A DNA stretch of 64,000 nucleotides from Parus major (taxonomy: Eukaryota; Chordata; Aves; Passeriformes; Paridae): assembly GCF_001522545.3 (NCBI RefSeq), contig NC_031770.1:14767420-14831419 (forward strand), read 5' to 3'. This document shows positions 27,301 through 35,153 of this stretch, piece by piece. The position numbers and the translations under genes were made by a program. Positions within the stretch are counted from its first letter, which is position 1; the number at the start of each line of letters is the position of its first letter. Under the pieces are notes generated by a model, which was not told where the DNA came from, did no database searches, and worked only from the letters and a program-made list of their open reading frames with translations.

Positions 27301-28796
27301 CAGAAAGAATTGTGTCAAATATGATTGTTGGCAGCCATCCCTTGCAGCTAATATTGCAGTCTAATCAGAGAGAAAGGGAAATGGAACCTGCTCCTTAATA
27401 CAAATTGAGATTGATGAAGGGATCAGTAGGGGGACGTCCCTGTGAAATTACTAGAACCTGTGTGACGTATTTGAAGTAGTTGGTTTTCTTTTCCTCTACT
27501 TAAGCTTTTTGTGAAATGACCTTCAAATTACGCTTGTTTGGTTTGTTTAATTTGATTTCTCTTCCCTCTGAAAAGCCAAACATATTATAGGCATATATGT
27601 TCATGAGAAGTTTCATTGTTTAATTTCCAAATTAGAGGGGAGAATGTGCAGTAAATGTAGTGGAAGCAGTATAAAAGAAAACACAAGGAGTATGTGTTCA
27701 TAAAGGTGTTTTTTTTTCTTAAGAAGTCCTACACAGCTTCTGAATCTTTCCACTCAGGTTTTAGACGCAGTCTAAGCACTACTTCTGCATCTTCACAAAA
27801 GGAGATAAACAGAAGAAATGCCTTTGTTAGGTGAGTGTTAAGAGTTTCAAGTGTTTGGGTGAGCTGGCTGTTAGCTTGCTCAAAAAAACCCTTCTTGCTT
27901 ATAGGATGTCTAGAGCTTTGCATGTTCATTTTTTTTCATTCCAAAGTGGACCAGTAGCACACTGTTTTTCCATGGGCTTCCAGGACTACAGTCCTAGAAT
28001 TCAGGTTGGCATTGAAGTTGTTTTCCAATCATTCATCACTTGCATATTCTCCAAATTCTTGTATTTTCATACAGCTGGGTAAAGTTCAGAGGTTTTTGTA
28101 AAGGACTTCAGTTTGTTCTGGTGATTCTGACTGACACTTGTATGTTAAAAGTTGTTTTGGTTAAACTGTTTTAAGCCCCAAATAAAATGTTTTGTATGGC
28201 TTAATTTACCAATACTATCACCTGCTGTAAATACTGTAGATCCTAGCACTGGGGAAGGAAATTGCTTTTCCAATACTTCAGAGTGCTGAGTGTAGCAGCC
28301 TGTTACTGTTACTTCATGGTTTGTTAGTGACACCAGATCGAACCCAGTTTTTCTAAAAAGGGATTTGAGAGTGTGTTTTTTCCTCCATGCACTTCCTTGA
28401 ATTACAGATTTGCCCTGGATGTTTTATAACAAAAAAAACCAAGACTTTTGTTGTTGCCTTTCTTTTGTCCCTAGATCCAAGAGCTCAGTGTTGCGGCGCA
28501 GCTGGAGCAGCAGCACTACGGCTCCCTCCGAGGGCCCCGTGAAGCTGCACGAGGGCTCCCAGGTTCTCCTGACCAGCTCCAATGAAATGGGCACCATCAG
28601 GTACATCGGCCCCACAGACTTTGCCCCAGGGGTCTGGCTGGGGCTGGAGCTCCGCAGCGCCAAGGGAAAGAACGACGGCTCCGTGGGGGAAAAGCGCTAC
28701 TTCACCTGCAGGCTGAACCACGGCGTCCTGGTGCGCCCCAGCAGGGTCACCTACCGTGGGATCAACGGGGCAAAGCTGGTGGATGATATTTGCTGA
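3204..28796 (+). CDS. CLIP4: CLIP4, CAP-Gly domain containing linker protein 4 (complete, 15 coding exons)
   Basis: Spliced coding sequence: 3204-3336, 5886-6025, 6848-6941, 7808-7969, 11094-11212, 13449-13685, 16906-17041, 17735-17875, 20472-20555, 23265-23405, 23823-23951, 26139-26262, 27031-27095, 27758-27830, 28475-28796. These join in frame to 2100 nt, or 699 residues; the human protein is about 705. All introns are GT-AG. The order is an N-terminal leader, ankyrin repeats (about 65-216), and CAP-Gly domains at about 285-348, 481-545 and 618-684, each with a GKN[DN]G motif, separated by Ser/Lys-rich linkers. CAP-Gly domains bind EEY/F tails of tubulin and EB proteins, so a microtubule-associated role in the cytoplasm is expected; CLIP4 itself is little studied. 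The start was chosen because MTIEDLP matches the mammalian N-terminus and has A at -3. It is transcribed toward ALK. Confidence 0.96.
5886..6025 (+). CDS. CLIP4: CLIP4 coding exon 2
   Basis: Bounded by aaacag and gtgaga. Encodes residues 45-91, including the highly conserved FSFFDPNDA and VRQ-type segment ending DIIGNE. It finishes on a complete codon. This precedes and begins the ankyrin region. Confidence 0.96.
6848..6941 (+). CDS. CLIP4: CLIP4 coding exon 3 (ankyrin)
   Basis: Bounded by ctgtcag and gtgagt. Encodes residues 92-122 plus one base. It contains an ankyrin helix pair with the TLLHYTCKSG motif at about 109-118, the usual T/A-L-H-x-A variant. Confidence 0.96.
7808..7969 (+). CDS. 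CLIP4: CLIP4 coding exon 4 (ankyrin)
   Basis: Bounded by ccctgcag and gtaagc. Encodes about residues 123-176. NALHYAAYFDVPELI at 152-166 is a clear ankyrin repeat core. Phase 1 is carried in and out. Confidence 0.97.
11094..11212 (+). CDS. CLIP4: CLIP4 coding exon 5 (ankyrin)
   Basis: Bounded by attgcag and gtaagg. Encodes residues 177-216. GTALHIAAFNL then AVKCLLEHGANP at 188-213 is the best-formed ankyrin repeat of the protein. Confidence 0.97.
13449..13685 (+). CDS. CLIP4: CLIP4 coding exon 6
   Basis: Bounded by ttctacag and gtatgg. Encodes residues 217-295. It finishes the ankyrin region (NDKGQIPADVV), passes through a helical linker, and starts CAP-Gly 1 with LKLGDRVVIAGQK. The exon is a whole number of codons. 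Confidence 0.97.
16906..17041 (+). CDS. CLIP4: CLIP4 coding exon 7 (CAP-Gly 1 core)
   Basis: Bounded by ctcttag and gtatag. Encodes residues 296-340 plus one base. It has GTLRFCGTTEFASG, WAGVELDEPEGK and the signature GKNNGSVG at 322-329. The usual Asp of GKNDG is Asn, as in mammalian CLIP4. Residue 340, just before the GIFAP end of the domain, is Arg (cgt), where Tyr or His is usual in CAP-Gly domains. Confidence 0.97.
17735..17875 (+). CDS. CLIP4: CLIP4 coding exon 8 (linker)
   Basis: Bounded by tctccag and gtgagt. Encodes GIFAPLSKI, the end of CAP-Gly 1, then a basic Ser-rich linker with VRSSSVRSSP, to about residue 388. A Ser/Lys-rich linker of this kind is typical of CLIP family proteins. 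Confidence 0.94.
20472..20555 (+). CDS. CLIP4: CLIP4 coding exon 9 (linker)
   Basis: Acceptor tttttttatag and donor gtaatg enclose 84 bases that keep the frame. It encodes a poorly conserved linker (LNMAKRDSASENN and following), matching the KKDSASES part of the mammalian protein. It is short and divergent, so its boundaries rest on splice signals and frame. Confidence 0.85.
21334..21700 (-). mobile_element. CR1 LINE 3'-end remnant
   Basis: The plus strand begins tcacagaatcacagaatag, the complement of the CR1 3' terminus, followed by CR1-like gttccagtgtctcccaccct, gaatttcttcctaatatctg and gctccagcaggtctgtg. On the minus strand 21476-21664 reads a degenerate piece of the CR1 reverse-transcriptase C-terminus (MERLRDLGLVS, RLFMSGNSDRKRG). 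It is 5' truncated, as most CR1 copies are. It also appears internally shortened relative to the usual consensus both near the 3' end and in the coding part. It is not active. Confidence 0.88.
23265..23405 (+). CDS. CLIP4: CLIP4 coding exon 10 (Ser-rich linker)
   Basis: Bounded by gtcttcag and gtatgg. Encodes a run of serines (YSSSSSSTTSLEG) and SSSKK then SSASSKISAG, residues about 416-462. It corresponds to the mammalian SSCSSTSSLE linker. Confidence 0.92.
23823..23951 (+). CDS. CLIP4: CLIP4 coding exon 11 (CAP-Gly 2, first half)
   Basis: Bounded by ttgaccag and gtatgt. Encodes residues 463-505 and one base of 506. VGDRVLVVGQRTGTVRF and CGTTKFAPG form the first half of CAP-Gly 2. Confidence 0.97.
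24083..24135 (+). repeat. Polypyrimidine tract with (CT)n microsatellite
   Basis: Fifty-three consecutive pyrimidines, made up of TTTC repeats, then CT repeats, then a C run. It lies in the CLIP4 intron between coding exons 11 and 12, too far from exon 12 (26139) to be its splice tract. Such tracts are length-polymorphic and can form triplex DNA. Confidence 0.9.
24256..24318 (-). mobile_element. Short CR1 3'-end fragment
   Basis: The segment attacagaatcacagaatat followed by gagttagaagggacccacaa and ggatcatagagtccaactt matches the complement of the CR1 3' terminus. Only about 60 bases remain, so this is a severely truncated insertion in the CLIP4 intron before exon 12. Confidence 0.75.
26139..26262 (+). 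CDS. CLIP4: CLIP4 coding exon 12 (CAP-Gly 2, second half)
   Basis: Bounded by aatgtag and gtgagc. Encodes about residues 506-546. FWCGIELDKPHGKNDGSVGG carries the canonical GKNDG at 518-522 and is followed by QYFSC and YGIFAPPSRV. Confidence 0.98.
27031..27095 (+). CDS. CLIP4: CLIP4 coding exon 13 (linker)
   Basis: Bounded by cttttcag and gtagga. This 65-base exon encodes RLTGSLDSLTE and a short variable stretch, matching mammalian TDSLDTLSE. The reading frame stays open past the donor to 27223, but that extension is intron. Confidence 0.92.
27758..27830 (+). CDS. CLIP4: CLIP4 coding exon 14 (linker)
   Basis: Bounded by ccactcag and gtgagt. Encodes GFRRSLSTTSASSQKEINRR, which is nearly identical to the mammalian linker between CAP-Gly 2 and 3. 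Confidence 0.96.
28475..28796 (+). CDS. CLIP4: CLIP4 coding exon 15 (CAP-Gly 3 and stop)
   Basis: Acceptor tgtccctag, stop TGA at 28794-28796. Encodes residues 592-699: an RRSWSSS linker, then CAP-Gly 3 with EGSQVLLTSSNEMGTIRY, FAPGVWLGLEL, GKNDGSVG (657-664) and HGVLVRPSRVTYRG. The exon is strikingly GC-rich at third positions compared with the rest of the gene and has no internal intron. Confidence 0.98.
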
Positions 28797-28901
28797 GCCA
28801 CACTGTGCTCACAGAGTGGGGAAGGGGTCTCTTAAAGCACAAAACAACCCTGCCTAGAAAGCAAACTTATTTTGGAATCTTTAAATCTGCATTTGTGTTT
28901 T

Positions 28902-28980
28902 ACGTATATAAGTATATATGTATGTGTATGTATATAATATATATATATTTTATATAAAAATATATATATATATAAAAATA
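28902..28980 (+). repeat. AU-rich (TA)n repeat in the CLIP4 3' UTR
   Basis: Almost pure alternating TA/TATG/TATATAAAA sequence of about 80 bases, starting about 105 bases after the stop codon. In RNA it can fold on itself. It is probably a microsatellite-derived element. Confidence 0.9.
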
Positions 28981-29477
28981 GAGAGATAAAAAAAGAGTTC
29001 AGTCATGTTAAGAAGTAAAACCACTGTTGAGTTTATCTTACCTTAATGACCCTTGCCTGGAAGGTTATTAAAGCATTTTGGGTTTAAGATGCTGCATCGT
29101 TTGAAAACTGTTCCAGTTGGAGAACAGAGTGTCTGTTCTTCTCTAAACCTCTCTAAAGTTTCTGTGTGGTTCATGGAGGGGTTTTCTCCATGTAGCAATG
29201 AACTGGAAATGCTTGTGCATTGCCCATGGAGGTGGTTGATGGGTGACATTACCTGGTTCCTGGGCACTTTGTCAATTCCAATACCAGCAGCTAGCAATGA
29301 GAAGGAAGAAAAAAAAAAAAAGCCAAACCCTCTCCCCTTTCTCAAACAATTGTGGAGTATTTTTGCATTTTATCATTTGGATCTCTCTTCTTTCCCCCCT
29401 CCTCTTCTCCTCTCCATAATGCAAAAGGGCTGATAAATGCAAAGATTTGCCCTTCTCCTAGTGAAGAGCAGCAATTA

Positions 29478-29483
29478 AATAAA
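29478..29483 (+). terminator. CLIP4: Proximal poly(A) signal, CLIP4
   Basis: AATAAA within gcaattaaataaaaagcc, about 680 bases past the stop codon. It may support a short 3' UTR. Downstream GT-rich sequence is modest. Confidence 0.35.
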
Positions 29484-29692
29484 AAGCCTTTAAAAAGCAC
29501 AAATATGCTGCTTGTCAGTCTGTACAGTAACAAGCACTTTTTGCTCTGCATTTGTAGAAGGAGCCACATACAAAATGCACTCTTTAAAATAACGCACTTT
29601 GCACTCTCCTGGAGAGCTTTCCCTCATTTTTAGAGACTGCTTTTTTTGTTTTGGGGTGCTGCAGGCAATGAGTATCACTGCTGTAAAATGTA

Positions 29693-29698
29693 AATAAA
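29693..29698 (+). terminator. CLIP4: Second poly(A) signal, CLIP4
   Basis: AATAAA in gtaaataaaccc, about 900 bases past the stop codon. It could be used as an alternative site. Confidence 0.4.
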
Positions 29699-30374
29699 CC
29701 CAGAGTGGAATACATAATACCCTTATCATAAATATTAAGTTTGTATAAATACAGCAAGGTAATTTCTGCCAATGGTATGGAACCAGTACAGGGTATTCAA
29801 GCAAGCTGTTGCCATGGTTTGATTAGTTTGTGATACATGTTTCTTTTTGTTTGCTTTGGAACAGTTTCCAGTATAAATTTTTTGTGAGATCTTACAATGA
29901 ATTAAGGATAATTTTGGGTACAGCATTGTAATGGGCCTTATGTGACATCATTTGTGTATCAGCCTTTTAGAACAGCTCATCTTTTGTCCATGTTTTAAAC
30001 ATAGAATGTATTTTAATTGCTCAGCATATGTAGACATTATCTTAACGGGATGGGTTTGTGTTCCAGAACAGTCATTTTACTCTTAAATGATTTGCTTGCT
30101 CTTGCCTACTTGAACAAGTGACACTTTAAATAGTAATATCCTATTTTTAGACAGAATCCTGCTGCTGTAACCTTCTTTTAAATGTTGCTGTAGCTATTTT
30201 TCCTGACCTGTATTTAAAATAATGCCTATTGTATTCTAACTTATGGGAATTTTTAATTTAATATAAAAGCTGTAAATTTTGAATGTAAAAAAGTAATGCT
30301 TTACATTTAGAGATGCAGATATTCAGTGCTGTACTGAACTTTAGTTTGTCTAATATCTGTTTCCTGCTGGTATT

Positions 30375-30380
30375 AATAAA
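30375..30380 (+). terminator. CLIP4: Distal poly(A) signal, probable main CLIP4 3' end
   Basis: AATAAA in ttaataaaatg, with a TGTGTGTTCTT-type element about 40 bases downstream. It has the best arrangement of hexamer and GU-rich element in the 3' UTR. Confidence 0.65.
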
Positions 30381-31426
30381 ATGAAACCCTGTTAAACAGT
30401 ACAGCAAAAAGAATTTTCTGTGTGTTCTTACAGAATGTACAGAAGGGCAGCTCTTACTTCTTGTGTACAAATGAAGAGCAGGGGTTCAGCATGGAACAGC
30501 AGCTGCCAACTGTGAAGCAGAAGCTTTTCTCTCTCCTGGCTGTTCAGCACAGAACTGCCGGTTCCAAACAAAGCCTTTGCACATTCTGTCACAGCCTGCT
30601 GCTCCCGGGTGGGCAGTGGAGTTTCTGTGAGGAGACACTCATTATCAGGAATGCTCTTTTTTCCTGCCTAACCAAATGGAATGGGTGGAACTGCTTTATC
30701 TGAGGGGTAGCTGGAGCTCTCCTGGAGGTGGGGTATGGGAAGAAGAGTGTGGGTGAGGCAGCGAGCTGGGGCAGCTCGTTAAGAGCCAAATCACTTCTGT
30801 GTGGTCTGTCTTGCACAGATGATTCAGCGTGAGCTTGTTTTTCCTGCAGGGGTGTCAGGCTGCTCCTTCCACGGCTCTCCAGCTCCACACAGTGCAGCTG
30901 GAAGCAGGGTCTTGGCCTGGGCCTCACTGAAGCTGCCTGATGGGTGCAGGAGAGGGCACAGATACCATCTGGCACTGGTGTATTGTGCTCTGCCTTCCAT
31001 TTCAGCGTCAGCCAGCAGCACATCTCTCCTGGAAGCTCTGGCTACTGTAATTGGTTTGTGCACTGTGGGTTAGAGGAGCAAGTCTCACTGTTATCAGGTT
31101 GGGGCTATTTTGGTAGCTCTCAGCATCTTCTGCCAGAAAGCAAGCACTGTAAATTTATGCTTAAAAATAAGAAGTAAATCAGTCCATTCCAGAAAGGATT
31201 ACTGATGGCTCTCTTCAAGATGATGCTGGGAAGGGATTTGTCCTTCCCTAAACCCAAGGTAAGTTGCCATAATCCTTTACTCCAACTCTTGAAGGAGGAC
31301 ACCGTGTCATAAAAAAAATTCTGAAGATGAGTGGCAGTGAAGTTTGAAATTGGGTGCTGTGCAGAGGACTGTACTATCACAGCCCCTGACTGGTTAGAAA
31401 AAAAGCCAAATGATCCTCAAAGTCCC

Positions 31427-31474
31427 AATAAACTACATAAATAAAACATTATCTGTAGCTTATAAATAAATAAA
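31427..31474 (+). terminator. Cluster of four AATAAA hexamers
   Basis: AATAAA occurs at 31427, 31440, 31465 and 31469 on the plus strand, followed within about 60 bases by GT-containing sequence. It may be a far-distal CLIP4 poly(A) site or chance A/T-rich sequence. Confidence 0.3.
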
Positions 31475-32246
31475 CAGATGGTCCTCAGCAAGTCTGTGCT
31501 CTCTGCAGGCTCAGAGGCCGGTCCTTGTCTCACAGTATGTCTCAGGTCCCCATACAGAAAATGTTCCTCCTCAGTACTCTGCAATTAAATCTTTCAAATT
31601 TTCTTGAACACTGGCTGGAGAGACCACAGGTGCATGTAACAGGAGGATGAGAATTTTCTTGAGGTGTCTGAGGATGGGGAATTAATTTCTAGGGAGTTCA
31701 GCTCAGCTGGATTCAGTGGCTGTGTTGCAGATGGTGACAGTAATGGTTTTCCAGGCAGGGAGCCTGCGCTTTCAGAGAGCTGCTGGTCAGCAACATTTGA
31801 GGCACACGGATCCAAGGCTGGCTCTGCAGATCTGCAAGATCTGCCAAGTTAACTCTGTTACCTGTGAGAGGTGGCAAATCCAGCATTTCTGTCATGGCTT
31901 TGTCAGAGTTTGCAGAAACCTTGACAAGGGCCAGGTGGAAACTGAAACTGTCCATGAAAGCCACATAGCAGAGTACCCACCTGCATCCTTTTCCCTGGCT
32001 GGCTGCAGACAGACAGCTCTGGAAGAAAGGGGAATTAGAGCAGAGATTTCCAGCCAGTGCCAGATCCAAACCAGGCTGTGGTGGCTGGCTGCTGACCAGC
32101 CCTGTTCCTGGAAGAGCATAGGAGAGCTCCTTCTTGAGTTAAGGCAGGGAAGAAAACAAAGGAGGGAGGGGAGAGGTGCCTACTGGAAAAGTCTTGTTAA
32201 CCAAACCACGGCACTATCCTGCAGTAGAATGAGCACGTGAAGGAGA

Positions 32247-32296
32247 AAGTTTATAATTCAAGGAGGATTCAAGTTTATAATTTCAAGGAGGATTTC
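32247..32296 (+). repeat. Tandem duplication of a 24-26 base unit
   Basis: Two adjacent near-identical copies, aagtttataattcaaggagg and aagtttataatttcaaggag with their following bases, differ by two single T insertions. This is a recent-looking local duplication in intergenic DNA. Confidence 0.85.
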
Positions 32297-32828
32297 TTGA
32301 GAATGCAGCTACCTGGGACATAGGAGTGGTATGGGACAGGATAAAAAGTGAGTGTTTCAGGGCAGGAGCTACCTCATCCTAGAACTGTCAAAAGATTCAA
32401 TACTGTCATTTTCAATATTGAAAATGTATTAAAATACAGCTTGTAGGTAGACCTACCCTCAGCCCAGACTCAAAGGCTTAGATATTTACATTTAGAAAAA
32501 CACCCAAATGCTATCTTCAGCCATATCCTTCGTTCTCTTTTCATACTGGCCAGTTTGCTGTGGGTAAAAGCCTGCCTTCCTTGTGACAGAGGGAAGGGCA
32601 CCTTCCCCCATAAAAAAACTTGGTGTGTAGCATCTGCAATGTGAAGTCTGGAACAGCTGCTGCGAGCCCAAAAGGTGGCTTGGGGTACCACCAAACATGC
32701 TCCTTAGGGTGTTCATCACTTTAATACCTCTGCAGTTTTGCCAAATAAAAATGGATGTCCAGAGACCTCCCTCTGACGTTGATCCAATCATTGCACAGCC
32801 CAACACGGAGAAATCCAGCTACTGTCAC

Positions 32829-32834
32829 TTTATT
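32829..32834 (-). terminator. Minus-strand poly(A) signal with GU-rich downstream element
   Basis: TTTATT on the plus strand gives AATAAA on the minus strand. Downstream on the minus strand is ccgtgttgggctgtg, a good GU-rich element. If used, it would give ALK a 3' UTR of about 4.3 kb. Confidence 0.4.
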
Positions 32835-34331
32835 TGTCTTCATGCCTTGTGGTTCACTACACTTGTTTACAATACAAATACACTATTCAATACAAAATAC
32901 TCAATGACCATATATTAGTATTTTTCTTCATAGTATCCCTGAAGTGCACAGGCCCTTCCTTTATAAACAATGTTGCATAAACGGCTGTACATGAGACAGA
33001 CACTCCTCTAATGAAGCTCGGTACTAAAAGAAGCCAGATGTGGACACTTGGGACGTTTCCCTGTGATGGGTTTAACTCTGGGACAGACAAATGGCGATGT
33101 CTGTGCTGCTGTGGAAGGCTGTTTTATGCTGTTCCCTTGTCAAGGTTCTCATGGCCCAGAAGCCAGGTGCAGTACCAGGAGCAGATGTGCAAAGTGGCAC
33201 CTGTCATTCCCTGTTCCAGCCCTCCTGTGCCTTGCTGGGGCTGCTCCCGCCGAGCCGGTGCAGGGGAACCGGAGCACCCACGGTCCAACACCGCTGTCTG
33301 AGACTGACTTGGCCAAATTATCACAGCCCTGGGGCTCCCCACCCGCGTCCCTGCACCTCCTCTGGCTGTGGCCAAGCCCCTCTCCCACCCTGCTCCCTCA
33401 CTGCGCCTCGGGGGAGCAGAACCACCCTCGCTCCTGCCCTCGCTTCATTCCCAGGCACGTGGTGGAGAAACAAGGTTCAGGGGCACAAAGGGAAGATGAT
33501 GGGACAACTGGAAAGGTAGAGACAGGCATCCCAACCTGGTTTACCTCCAGCAGCTCACGGAATCAGAAACCTACTTATCTTCTATAGGAAACCAGGTAAC
33601 ATCCAGATGGAAATAAGCCACTTTCAGAGCATTAGAGGGGTAGCACAGGGTTTTTCCCAGCTGTGCTTTACATCCTGTAGATCATACTGCTTCCTGCTTT
33701 TCCACTGCAGAATGAGGAAGACATAAGTGAGAACTTCATTATTACCAACACAAAATATTAATGGTCTTAAAACAAGTTCCTTAAAAATAGACAGTGTGTC
33801 AATAAACTATAATTTAAAAAATAAGTCATAGACAAAAATGGGTAAGAGGGATAAAATAACTTGAATTTGTTTTTCTCCTAGCATGGAGGGGTTTGATAGA
33901 GGAATTTGGGATTTATAGAGTGTTTTGGTCTGGTGAGCTCATGGTGACTTAAATCCCTTCTGGTCCCTGCAGCTCTGAGTACTGAACAGGTGAATTGTCC
34001 TAGACACAGAAATTAAAATTTCTGGTTCATGCTCATGGCAACTGCAGCCTGAACACAAGAAACAGAGCACCCTTTGGTCCAAGCACTCAATGGTAATATT
34101 TGTTTTCTAAGAGGACAGGCAAATGCTCCAGTTCTTGTTTCTATGAGAGAAGATTTGATTAGCACCAATGTTTACAGAACAGGTTTTGCAATCTGGGGTG
34201 CAGTGCTTGGGCAGCACACAGGGATACCAAACTAAATGCTTGCTGTGGAAGAGTCAGACATTCTATGGTTTTAACATTAAAAATAAGCCCAAACTGGATT
34301 GCTGAATTCCAAGAGTTAAGAGAGACGGATT

Positions 34332-34400
34332 AAAAAAACCCAACCCAATAATAAAACAAACCCCAAAACTCCAACCAACCAAGAAAATCAAAACCATTAA
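34332..34400. repeat. A/C-rich low-complexity stretch
   Basis: Runs of AAAA, CCC and AACC units such as cccaacccaataataaaac and caaccaaccaag, with few G or T. There is no clear repeating unit. It is probably degraded simple sequence. Confidence 0.6.
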
Positions 34401-35108
34401 AGAACCCACAACAAAGCATTTTGCACTGGAGACACTGGAGGGAAGCTCACTTAAAAGCAGCTGCCAGTGCTGAACAGTATTTATCTCAGTGCACTGTACT
34501 GGAGCATACTGCTGTCTCAGTGCACAGCAGACTGGAGAATTTCAGTAGTAATTCACTATTTCCCCAATCAGAATTCTCTCTTGACATATTCCTTAGGTAA
34601 GAAGAAGGAAAGTGTTTAGCTCCTTCAATTTTTACAACTCCCATTCTGTAAGAGTATTTCAGTAGAAATTCTAAGATCAAATAACTGCACAGCACAAGCC
34701 CAGAGCAGCAACCACACTCTCATCATGGCTGGGAGAGCCTGCCTTTCACACCTACAGACTTGAAATCCTCTCTTGTTGCTTGTGCTTTTTAAGTTTCTTT
34801 AGAAATGCCACCTTTAACATCATAACCTGGCAGCTTATCTGCATTTGTGCAGCATTGAAGCTGCTGTCCCAGATCCAAGAATTAAAAATTTCAGCTAGTC
34901 AAAGATCATTAGCTTAGCAACATTTTGTTCTTGTGCATTCTTTTGAAAACACTCATCAGTAAACAGGTCAGCTTCTGCCCTCAGTAACTTTGTAAGGCAG
35001 CAAAAACTCAGTGTTTTTTGTTGGCTTGCAAAGAAAAGCCAAAGAAAAGAATGAGGAGGTTCAGCCCTTCTGAAAATGAGAAAGCTGGAATACTTAAATG
35101 AAAATGCT

Positions 35109-35153
35109 ACTAGTACATTATTCACATACATTATATGTGAATAATGTACTAGT
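35109..35153. repeat. Perfect 20-bp inverted repeat with 5-base loop
   Basis: The left arm actagtacattattcacata (35109-35128) and right arm tatgtgaataatgtactagt (35134-35153) are exact reverse complements around the loop catta. It lies downstream of the ALK stop codon. Beyond the arms pairing stops after one possible G-U pair. It could be a young palindrome, a miniature element end pair or a structured RNA in a long ALK 3' UTR. Confidence 0.95.

Larger units (their letters stand above)
23406..28474 (+). other. CLIP4: CLIP4 introns 10-14
   Basis: Introns 23406-23822, 23952-26138, 26263-27030, 27096-27757 and 27831-28474. Apart from the CT tract and the short CR1 fragment listed separately, I see only AT-rich sequence and no other exon. 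Confidence 0.6.
28797..30400 (+). other. CLIP4: CLIP4 3' untranslated region
   Basis: Follows the TGA at 28796 with no splice signal. It is AT-rich with short poly-A runs and ends just after AATAAA at 30375-30380. A GT-rich stretch (tgtgtgttctta, from about 30419) follows as expected for a cleavage site. Earlier AATAAA hexamers at 29478 and 29693 allow shorter forms. The 3' boundary is inferred, and a cluster of signals near 31427-31474 could make a longer form. Confidence 0.75.

Noticed and set aside
27729..27929. Minus-strand ORF overlapping CLIP4 exon 14
   Set aside because: Antisense shadow of the exon at 27758-27830.
28424..28721. Two minus-strand ORFs opposite the last CLIP4 exon
   Set aside because: They are shadows produced by the high GC content of the exon; no homology or independent signals.
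29043..29633. Overlapping ORFs of 75-126 codons on both strands in 29043-29633
   Set aside because: They lie in the CLIP4 3' UTR, contain homopolymer-coded stretches and have no recognisable domain.
33048..33587. Possible hidden gene from overlapping plus and minus ORFs
   Set aside because: Multiple frames open at once in a GC-rich patch, Pro/Ser/Ala-rich translations and no splice or domain evidence.
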